Below are positions 39,071-45,735 of a stretch of 63,089 bases of DNA, piece after piece. The position numbers and the translations under genes are program-made. The notes beneath the pieces were generated by a model that did no database searches, was not told where the DNA came from, and saw only the letters and a program-made list of their open reading frames with translations. Every line of letters begins with the position of its first letter. Position 1 is the first letter of the stretch. Source of the stretch: Thiomicrospira sp. (GTDB lineage: Bacteria > Pseudomonadota > Gammaproteobacteria > Thiomicrospirales > Thiomicrospiraceae); assembly GCA_030826915.1 (NCBI GenBank), contig JAUUDE010000030.1, positions 1 to 63,089 on the forward strand. The letters run 5' to 3'.

Positions 39071-41413
39071 ATGGTATTCGTGAGTAAAGAAAATACATCG
39101 GGTCAACAGGATCCACATGCACAGCGTGAAGCTGATAAGTATGAAAACCCAATTCCAAGTCGTGAGTTTATTTTAGAAGCTTTAGAAGAATCTCAAAAAC
39201 CTTTAAGACTGTATCAAGTAGCTAAGATCGTGGATGTTGATGAGGATGATGAAGAGCGCTTCGAAGCTTTGTCTCGTCGTATGAAAGCGATGGTTCGTGA
39301 TGGCCAGTTAATTCGCAATCGCCGCGGAGCGTTTGGTTTGTTAAAGAAAATGGATCTTGTAAAAGGTCGTGTTTTAGGTCATCCAGATGGTTATGGTTTT
39401 TTAGTGCCAGAAGAAGGTGGTAAAGATCTATTCTTATCTGAAAAAGAGATGCATAAAGTATTGCATGGCGATATTGTCATTGCTTCGGTGATTGGTGAAG
39501 ATCGTCGTGGTCGTCAAGAAGGTGCTATTGTTGAAGTTGCAGAGCACAATACAACTCAAATTTTAGGTCGTTTAAATCATGAAGATGGCCTGTCTTGGGT
39601 TCGTCCAAATAACAATCGTATAACTCAAGATGTTTTTATTCCTAAAGATGGCTTACTAGAAGCAAAAGAAGAGCAAGTTGTATTAGTTGAAATTCTTCAT
39701 CAGCCTACTGCACGTTCAGGACCAATTGGAAAAATTATCGAAGTAGTAGGTGACTATATGTCAGCTGGAATGGAGATTGATTCAGCCATTCATGCTTATG
39801 GCATCCCAAATAGTTGGTCTGAAGAGCTAGAAGCCGAATTAGCGCAAATTCCTGATGAGGTCGTCGAAGCGGATCTAGAAGGTCGTAAAGATTTACGTGG
39901 CATGCAGTTAGTGACTATCGATGGTTCAGATACCAAAGATTTTGATGACGCTGTTTTTGCTAAACGTCGTAAAAATGGTTGGCGTTTAGTTGTGGCCATC
40001 GCTGATGTTTCTCACTATGTTAAGCCAGGAACTGAGCTTGATAAGGAAGCTTATAAACGTGGTAATTCGGTTTATTTCCCACAACGTGTTGTGCCAATGC
40101 TGCCTTCTAAGTTATCAGATGGACTTTGTTCTTTGAATCCTCATGTTGATCGTTTATGCATGGTTGCAGATTTAATGATTACCGAAGATGGAAAATTAGA
40201 AAAGAGCCAGTTTTATCAAGCGGTGATGAACTCTAAAGCGCGTTTAACCTATAACCAGGTTTACGATATGTTGACGAATGAAAAATCGGAATATCGTGAA
40301 GAGTTTGCGGGCCAGTTATCTAACGTTGAAGAACTCTATAATCTATACAAAGTACTAAAAGTTGCGCGTGCTGAACGTGGTGCTTTAGAGTTTGAAACAA
40401 CAGAAACACGTATGGTTTTTGATGAAAACCGTAAAATTCAAGAAATTGTACCTGTACACCGTAATGAAGCTCATAAGTTGATTGAAGAGTGTATGTTAAT
40501 GGCAAACGTGGCAACGGCACGTTACCTTAAATGGCATAAAATGCCAATGCTTTATCGTGTACATGAAAAACCAATGGAAGAGCGTCTAAAAAACTTAAGA
40601 ACCTTCTTAGGTGATTTTGGTCTAACTCTTGAAGGTGGTGATGAGCCAACCGCACATGATTATGCCGCTGTTGCTGAAAAAGTTGCCGGTGAGCCGCATG
40701 AGCACTTGGTTCAGACTGTATTGTTGAGAAGTATGAATCAAGCCGTGTACCAGCCAGAAAATAAAGGTCACTTTGGTTTAAATTATGACCATTATGCGCA
40801 CTTTACGTCACCTATTCGTCGTTACCCTGATCTGTTAATTCACCGTGCCATTCGTCATGTGTGGAGTAAAAAAGGTGTTGAGAACTTTGAATACAATGAT
40901 TCACAAATGGTGGATTTGGGTCAACACTGCTCCGATACAGAAAGACGTGCTGACGAAGCGACTCGTGATGCTGTCACTTTCTTGAAGTGTGAGTTCTTGT
41001 CCCACCGTATTGGTGGTGAATATGAAGCGGTTGTTTCAGCAGCAACAAACTTTGGTCTTTTTGTTGAGTTACAACCTTTGTACGTTGAAGGCTTAGTACA
41101 TATTACTGAACTGGGTGAAGATTACTTCCATTACGATAACGCTCGTCACTGCCTTAAAGGTGAACGTACAGGTAAGGTTTATCGTTTAGGTGACAGAATT
41201 AAGGTTCAGGTTGCTCAGGTTAATTTAGATGATCGTAAGGTAGATTTACGTTTTATTGAAAGCTTAACAGAGCATGCAGAGCCAGAAACTGACAAAACAG
41301 GCGATGAATCTACTGGTGAAGACGCACAGTCAACGGCTGAAGAAAAACCGCAACGTAAAAAACGTTATTACCGTAAAAAGAAGCGTTCAAACACAAAGCC
41401 TAAGGCTGAGTAA
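39071..41413 (+). CDS. rnr: Exoribonuclease R
   Basis: A 3'-5' RNase II-family exonuclease that degrades structured RNA. 780 residues: winged-helix N-terminus (PIPSREFILEALEESQKPL), two cold-shock domains, the RNB catalytic domain (VTIDGSDTKDFDDAVFAK with the metal-binding Asp cluster, HFTSPIRRYPDLLIHRAI), an S1 domain (about 650-735) and a lysine-rich tail (RKKRYYRKKKRSN). The start could instead be GTG at 39080; neither has a strong ribosome site. rlmB overlaps its stop by one base, so they form an operon. Confidence 0.96.
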   Translation: MVFVSKENTSGQQDPHAQREADKYENPIPSREFILEALEESQKPLRLYQVAKIVDVDEDDEERFEALSRRMKAMVRDGQLIRNRRGAFGLLKKMDLVKGRVLGHPDGYGFLVPEEGGKDLFLSEKEMHKVLHGDIVIASVIGEDRRGRQEGAIVEVAEHNTTQILGRLNHEDGLSWVRPNNNRITQDVFIPKDGLLEAKEEQVVLVEILHQPTARSGPIGKIIEVVGDYMSAGMEIDSAIHAYGIPNSWSEELEAELAQIPDEVVEADLEGRKDLRGMQLVTIDGSDTKDFDDAVFAKRRKNGWRLVVAIADVSHYVKPGTELDKEAYKRGNSVYFPQRVVPMLPSKLSDGLCSLNPHVDRLCMVADLMITEDGKLEKSQFYQAVMNSKARLTYNQVYDMLTNEKSEYREEFAGQLSNVEELYNLYKVLKVARAERGALEFETTETRMVFDENRKIQEIVPVHRNEAHKLIEECMLMANVATARYLKWHKMPMLYRVHEKPMEERLKNLRTFLGDFGLTLEGGDEPTAHDYAAVAEKVAGEPHEHLVQTVLLRSMNQAVYQPENKGHFGLNYDHYAHFTSPIRRYPDLLIHRAIRHVWSKKGVENFEYNDSQMVDLGQHCSDTERRADEATRDAVTFLKCEFLSHRIGGEYEAVVSAATNFGLFVELQPLYVEGLVHITELGEDYFHYDNARHCLKGERTGKVYRLGDRIKVQVAQVNLDDRKVDLRFIESLTEHAEPETDKTGDESTGEDAQSTAEEKPQRKKRYYRKKKRSNTKPKAE

Positions 41414-42153
41414 TGAAACAAGAAGTTATTTACGGACTGCATGCGATTGAAAAGTTTCTCAAGCAGTCACCGCAGTCGGTTTTTACTATCAGCTTTTTAA
41501 AAGGTCGTTTAAATAATCGTCAGCAAGATTTGCATAATCAAGCTAAGTCTTTAGGTTTAAATATTGAGTTAGTCTCAAAATCGGCTTTTAATAAGATTGA
41601 TGGTAATCATCAAGGTGTTATGGCAACGGTTGCTAAACAGGCCGATTTAAAAGAGTCAGACTTAAAAAAACTGATTGAAGAGACCGCAAATCCATTATTT
41701 ATCTTTTTAGATGAAGTTCAAGATCCTCATAATTTAGGTGCGATATTACGAACTGCGGATGCGGTTGGTGTGCATGCGGTAATTATTCCTAAGCACAATT
41801 CTGTTGGTATGAATGCAACCGTTCGTAAAGTGGCTTCTGGTGCAGCAGATAACGTTAAGTTATTTGTTGTTTCTAACTTAACCAGAACAATCAAAGAGAT
41901 GCAGCAAGCAGGTATGTGGATGATTGGTTTGGCAGGCGAAACAGAACAAACTATTTATGACCATGATCTAACCGGTTCTATTGGTATTGTAATGGGAACC
42001 GAAGGTAGCGGGTTACGCCGCCTAACTAGAGAAGCATGTGATCACCTGGCAGCGATTCCAATGGTAGGCGTGGTAGAGAGTTTAAATGTTTCGGTTGCCA
42101 CGGGCGTGACTGTTTATGAAGCATTCAGACAACGTCATATCAAATCTAAGTAA
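41413..42153 (+). CDS. rlmB: 23S rRNA (Gm2251) 2'-O-methyltransferase RlmB
   Basis: A SPOUT-class methyltransferase of the ribosomal peptidyl-transferase loop. 246 residues. The N-terminal substrate-binding domain (EVIYGLHAIEKFL) is followed by the knotted SAM domain with FLDEVQDPHNLGAILRTADA, GIVMGTEGSGLRRLTREACD and IPMVGVVESLNVSVATGV. Its ATG overlaps the rnr stop (TAATG), the classic rnr-rlmB pair. It converges on the PfkB-Rieske gene across a long palindrome. Confidence 0.96.
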   Translation: MKQEVIYGLHAIEKFLKQSPQSVFTISFLKGRLNNRQQDLHNQAKSLGLNIELVSKSAFNKIDGNHQGVMATVAKQADLKESDLKKLIEETANPLFIFLDEVQDPHNLGAILRTADAVGVHAVIIPKHNSVGMNATVRKVASGAADNVKLFVVSNLTRTIKEMQQAGMWMIGLAGETEQTIYDHDLTGSIGIVMGTEGSGLRRLTREACDHLAAIPMVGVVESLNVSVATGVTVYEAFRQRHIKSK

Positions 42154-42215
42154 ACGAATTAAACAGCGTATTACTAGTTTTAACGGCATATTAAACCTAA
42201 TTCCTAATAGAAGTA

Positions 42216-42249
42216 TTTACAAAGCTACCAGGCCTGGTAACTTTGTAAA
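42216..42249. repeat. CAGGCCTG in a 34-base near-perfect palindrome between convergent genes
   Basis: Sixteen of 17 positions pair (outer arms TTTACAAAG and CTTTGTAAA, inner TACCAGG and CCTGGTA, with one C-A mismatch). It lies between the stops of rlmB and the PfkB-Rieske gene. The outer arms are unrelated to those at 21278 and 52224. Confidence 0.88.
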
Positions 42250-42258
42250 AGCTTGTTT

Positions 42259-43452
42259 CTAAACAATAAAAATGTCACCATTTTCATCTACTTTTACATC
42301 AATGCTTTGTAAAGATTCATCCCAACAAGGACCATCAATACAAACGCCGTCTTCAATATTAAAATAAGCGTCATGTACTGAACACTTCATGGTTTTTTCA
42401 AACGGATTGACATCAATTTTATAAGCTTCATCTAACGGTACATCTTGGTGCGGGCAGTTATTCACATAACAGCGTACGCTTTCTTCGTACTTTATTAGAA
42501 CTAAGGATTGACCTGAATCTCTATTTACAACCATTGTTTTTGCGTTGCTGAGTTGTTTTATATTGGCTAAAGCTTTGTTTGATTCTTGTTCGGCCATTAA
42601 ATTATCCAAGCCTGGTTGTTGACACTTTTTAGCAGCTAACTTATTAGCATAAATTACAGCCTCTTTTAAACTGTGCTTGCTAATTAAAGAATGAATTAAG
42701 CCTGCATTAAAGGTGTCACCAGCACCGAGAGTGTCAATAACGGGGCTGACTTTCTCAGCATTAATGTGTTCAACATCGCTATTAATAGCTTTGAACCAAA
42801 CACCATCGCTACCCCATGTACATACTGTATTTGCATTAGGTAATTCAAGACTTTCTAGTAAGGCTTGACCATCACTAAAGCCTTTAGCTTTGGCATAGTG
42901 GTGCGAAAATATAATTAAGTTTACATTAGGGAATAGGGTTTCAATGCCATCACGAGGTTTTTCAACCTCAAGTGAAATTGGTTGGTGTGTTAAAAACGTT
43001 TTGGCAATATTTAACATGCCTGGTAATTGTGTTGTATTACGTCCTTCAAAATGAAGCCAGTCATACTCTTCGATTTCAATCTTAGCGAAAAAATCAAAAC
43101 TCACTTCTGGAAGGTCACGATAATGCACAATAGTACGATGCCCATTTTGGGCATTTAATGTTACATAAGAAGAGGGGGTGCGTCCCTTAATGAACTTTTG
43201 AGTATGTTCTGTAGAAATGTTGCGCTCTTTAAGGCCGCTTAATAGTTGTTTGGATTCACTATCAGCGGCGATAGTGGTGCATATATCTGAAGAGTGTCCA
43301 AGTTGATTCAAAACATAAAGTGTATTATTAACATTGCCACCCGTCGCAATTTGTTTGTTTTGAGCTCGTAATTCTTCATCTTCTTCTGGATGGTGATCGA
43401 CGGTTAAAATGATGTCAAGAACAGCATTTCCAATCCCTAAAATTTTAGACAT
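42259..43452 (-). CDS. PfkB-family sugar kinase fused to a C-terminal Rieske [2Fe-2S] domain
   Basis: 397 residues in one uninterrupted frame. Residues 1 to about 290 form a PfkB/ribokinase fold: GIGNAVLDIILTVDHHP, ATGGNVNNTLYVLNQLG and DTLGAGDTFNAG (catalytic Asp246). The layout is closest to ketohexokinase-like members. Residues about 305-397 form a small Rieske domain with CPH at 333-335 and CSVH at 357-360 (CxH-x21-CxxH), then NIEDGVCIDGPC, as in stand-alone Rieske ferredoxins. A kinase with its own iron-sulfur domain is unusual and suggests redox control or anchoring to an electron carrier, but that is inference. Substrate unknown. It is monocistronic. Confidence 0.87.
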   Translation of the reverse strand: MSKILGIGNAVLDIILTVDHHPEEDEELRAQNKQIATGGNVNNTLYVLNQLGHSSDICTTIAADSESKQLLSGLKERNISTEHTQKFIKGRTPSSYVTLNAQNGHRTIVHYRDLPEVSFDFFAKIEIEEYDWLHFEGRNTTQLPGMLNIAKTFLTHQPISLEVEKPRDGIETLFPNVNLIIFSHHYAKAKGFSDGQALLESLELPNANTVCTWGSDGVWFKAINSDVEHINAEKVSPVIDTLGAGDTFNAGLIHSLISKHSLKEAVIYANKLAAKKCQQPGLDNLMAEQESNKALANIKQLSNAKTMVVNRDSGQSLVLIKYEESVRCYVNNCPHQDVPLDEAYKIDVNPFEKTMKCSVHDAYFNIEDGVCIDGPCWDESLQSIDVKVDENGDIFIV

Positions 43453-43737
43453 AGCATTTCCATAAATAATTTAAATTCTCATATGCTGTGTGAAATAATG
43501 CGTTATTCACAGCATCTATTTTTTAGATAAAATTTTAACATAGGCTTTCAAACCTTGTTGATGGTTGTGTTATTGAATAAAAGTGAATAAATGTAAAAAA
43601 TTACTTGACAATGGATTCCGTTAGTTTGGATTTTATTCTCTATATATTACTTTAATATATGTTTCTAATTTGTTGAATATTAATGGTTATAGGTTTAATT
43701 TGTAGGGGGGGGCTGAAATTCAAATTTAGGTTAGTTC

Positions 43738-43760
43738 TTTTCCACAAAAGCTGTGGATAA
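43738..43760. promoter_or_regulatory. Inverted pair of DnaA-box-like sequences
   Basis: TTTTCCACA (43738-43746) is one base from the DnaA box TTATCCACA, and TGTGGATAA (43752-43760) is its perfect inverse complement. They face each other with a 5-base gap. DnaA binding at promoters is known in other genes. With only two boxes and no dnaA/dnaN nearby this is not evidence of the chromosome origin. Confidence 0.5.
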
Positions 43761-43861
43761 CTTTGTGTGTAAAGTTAATAAAACCGACTTAAGTGCTTTA
43801 TACTAGCGATAAAATATTAAAATGCTTAAAAAATAAGCAGATTAATACTTGGTAATATTAA

Positions 43862-43877
43862 TGTGATTTTTTTCACT
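43862..43877. promoter_or_regulatory. CRP-type operator upstream of fnr
   Basis: TGTGA, six Ts, TCACT: a CRP/FNR-superfamily dyad (TGTGA-N6-TCACA) with one deviation, about 116 bases before the fnr start. The poly-T centre makes chance more likely than for a mixed spacer. Confidence 0.4.
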
Positions 43878-43992
43878 TTTTATGAGCATATAAAGACAAA
43901 AAAAGAAATTGTATAAGTAATAGTCAAAAGAAATTTCAATTGGATACAATCATTTAAAAATATAAAAATACTCTAAATAAATTAGGCTCATT

Positions 43993-44736
43993 ATGAATAA
44001 AATGAAACCGGCATTTAATGCGAGCTGCTTGAATTGTGGTCTACAAAAGATTTGTTTTCCTTCCGGGTTGCATAAAGTTGATATCAATCGGTTAGATGAA
44101 ATTGTTGAGCGTAAGTCGCCTTTTGAAAAAAACCAACATCTATATAAAGAGGGCGATAAATTTATTTCGGTTTATGCCGTAAGAGCAGGGGTGATTAAAT
44201 TGTACTCCTATTCTGATAAGGGAGATGAGGTTGTGCATGGATTTTATCTACCAGGTGATGTGATTGGTTTTGATGGTTTGGTACAGAATGAATATTTGTA
44301 CAATGCCGTTGCACTAGATTCAACCAGTGTGTGTAATCTCTCGTATGACGAGTTAAGTGATTTATCCTTAAAAATCCCAAATCTTAATCAACAGATGATG
44401 TCTGTAATGAGTAAGGAAATGCAAGATGGTCGTATGCACTCTGAACTGCTTATAAAACGTAATGCAGATCAAAGGGTAGCGCAATTTATTTGCAATATGT
44501 CTGAACGCTATAAAAATTGTGGCTACGCATACGATGAATTTCGATTGAATATTCTGCATAGAGATGTAGCTCTATATTTGGGCTTAACACCTGAGACAGT
44601 TTCGCGAATTTTAGCAAAATTTAATACCGATCGAATTGTAAGCTGGAAAAAGAAAGAAGTTGTTATTTTTAATGAAGAGAAGTTAAAAGAGGCGGCGGGT
44701 TTAAATAATTGTGAGGCTTGTAAAGAGTTAGCCTAA
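43993..44736 (+). CDS. fnr: Oxygen-sensing transcription regulator FNR
   Basis: A CRP-family activator that holds a [4Fe-4S] cluster without oxygen and loses it in air. 247 residues. The cluster ligands are Cys12, Cys15 and Cys21 (CLNCGLQKIC) and Cys114 (TSVCNLSYDE). All four are offset by exactly eight from E. coli FNR 20, 23, 29 and 122. The helix-turn-helix VALYLGLTPETVSRILAKF has the E--SR recognition residues that read TTGAT-N4-ATCAA. A matching box lies 42 bases after its own stop. No SD core is obvious before the ATG, apart from TTAGG. Confidence 0.96.
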   Translation: MNKMKPAFNASCLNCGLQKICFPSGLHKVDINRLDEIVERKSPFEKNQHLYKEGDKFISVYAVRAGVIKLYSYSDKGDEVVHGFYLPGDVIGFDGLVQNEYLYNAVALDSTSVCNLSYDELSDLSLKIPNLNQQMMSVMSKEMQDGRMHSELLIKRNADQRVAQFICNMSERYKNCGYAYDEFRLNILHRDVALYLGLTPETVSRILAKFNTDRIVSWKKKEVVIFNEEKLKEAAGLNNCEACKELA

Positions 44737-44777
44737 AGTAAGGTGGCTATATCGAGTTTGGGGTATTTCTAGTCTAA

Positions 44778-44791
44778 TTGATTTCAATCAA
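44778..44791 (+). promoter_or_regulatory. Perfect FNR box
   Basis: TTGAT-TTCA-ATCAA, an exact FNR consensus dyad, centred 41.5 bases upstream of the start predicted from the -10 element TCTAAT (44814-44819). This is the classic class II FNR-activated promoter geometry. The only thing downstream before a terminator is about 72 bases of non-coding DNA. Confidence 0.8.
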
Positions 44792-44825
44792 TTAATGTTT
44801 AAAGCAGATATGTTCTAATCAAGCT

Positions 44826-44898
44826 GTGAAGACGTTAAAGATTTTCGTTTTTCATAATGTAGCCCGCTTACCCGGCTATCTTAGCCGGGGTCTTTTTA
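44826..44898 (+). ncRNA. Candidate FNR-activated small RNA
   Basis: The predicted transcript starts near 44826 and ends at a strong intrinsic terminator (CCCGGCTA/TAGCCGGG around TCT, then CTTTTT). It has no ORF and includes a U-rich stretch (GATTTTCGTTTTTC), as Hfq-bound RNAs often do. The terminator could instead belong to fnr itself, but the FNR box and -10 inside the gap argue for a separate unit. E. coli FnrS is a functional precedent; I see no clear sequence similarity to it. Confidence 0.55.
44870..44898 (+). terminator. Intrinsic terminator downstream of fnr / candidate sRNA
   Basis: An eight-pair GC-rich stem with a three-base loop followed by CTTTTT. Confidence 0.88.
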
Positions 44899-45114
44899 TC
44901 TTTATCTAATTTTACATTTATAGACTTTTTGACAAACTATTCAAGTTGTTTACTAATCGTTTTGCTTATTTTTACTGTCTAATTTACCTAACGTAAAGTT
45001 TTCATGCGAATTAATTGTTAATTCAGTTATTATTAGACTAGCGTTTTTGCGATAATTAGGTATATTAATAAATAACAATTATTAAATTATTATTAAATAT
45101 TCAGGATGATGACT
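44899..45114. other. Promoter region of pal
   Basis: 216 very AT-rich bases that should carry the pal promoter. Many TATTAA-like hexamers are present, so no single promoter can be chosen. CAGGATGATG supplies the ribosome site. Confidence 0.4.
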
Positions 45115-45645
45115 ATGTCTATAAAAAGTATCTCTCAATTATTTTTAGTTGGTTTTTTAGGTTTTGCATTGGTCGGTTGTAGTTCTACACCAAAAACAGA
45201 TGACAGTAAAGAAGTTGCAACAACTCAGGTTGATGCTGATATCGAAGCTGCAAAACGTGCAGCAGCAGAAAGGGAAGCGGCAGAATTAGCTGCACTAAAA
45301 GCAAAAATTAAAGCAACGATTGAAGGTAAATCCGTTCATTTTGATTTCGATCAGTCTGTAATTCGTTCAGAAGATTATCAATTAATTAAAGGTAACGCTG
45401 ATTATATGTCCTTAGAACCAAATGTTTCGGTAACGATTAAAGGTTATGGTGATGAGCGTGGAACACGTGAGTATAACTTGGCGTTAGGTGAGCGTCGTGC
45501 ACAAGCCGTTAAAAACGCATTGATTGCTGAAGGTGTGAGCCCAAGTAGAATTTCAGTAATCAGTTTTGGTGAAGATAACCCTGTTGATGAAGGTCATAAT
45601 GAGGCGGCATGGGCTAAAAACCGTCGCGCTGAGTTTTCATATTAA
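45115..45645 (+). CDS. pal: Peptidoglycan-associated lipoprotein Pal
   Basis: An outer-membrane lipoprotein that tethers the membrane to peptidoglycan as part of the Tol-Pal system. 176 residues. The lipobox ALVGCSS at the end of the signal peptide gives an acylated cysteine; an Ala/Glu-rich coil follows, then the OmpA-like domain (VHFDFDQSVIRSEDY, GYGDERGTREYNLALGERRAQAVKNAL, GHNEAAWAKNRRAEF). ATG 45115 is chosen over 45106 because the AGGA at 45103 is correctly spaced. No tolB or cpoB is beside it, unlike the usual cluster. A terminator follows at once. Confidence 0.9.
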   Translation: MSIKSISQLFLVGFLGFALVGCSSTPKTDDSKEVATTQVDADIEAAKRAAAEREAAELAALKAKIKATIEGKSVHFDFDQSVIRSEDYQLIKGNADYMSLEPNVSVTIKGYGDERGTREYNLALGERRAQAVKNALIAEGVSPSRISVISFGEDNPVDEGHNEAAWAKNRRAEFSY

Positions 45646-45676
45646 TTGAATACTTAGCTTAAACACGCTATATTTT

Positions 45677-45714
45677 AAAAGCCTTTCTGTGTTGTGCAGA
45701 AAGGCTTTTTTGTT
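45677..45714 (+). terminator. Intrinsic terminator of pal
   Basis: AAAAGCCTTTCTG and CAGAAAGGCTTTT pair around a short TG-rich loop and end in a T-run. Confidence 0.9.
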
Positions 45715-45735
45715 TTAACCTATCTGAGTTTATAT

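Larger units (their letters stand above)
43453..43992. other. AT-rich divergent regulatory region between the PfkB-Rieske gene and fnr
   Basis: 540 bases with no ORF. It contains a G8 run (43705-43712), an inverted pair of DnaA-box-like 9-mers (43738-43760), a CRP-type dyad (43862-43877) and many A/T tracts. It should hold the promoters of both flanking genes. The density of sites suggests complex control of fnr. Confidence 0.6.

Noticed and set aside
43738-43760. Chromosome replication origin
   Set aside because: Only two DnaA-like boxes, and no dnaA, dnaN, gidA or AT-rich unwinding repeats beside them.
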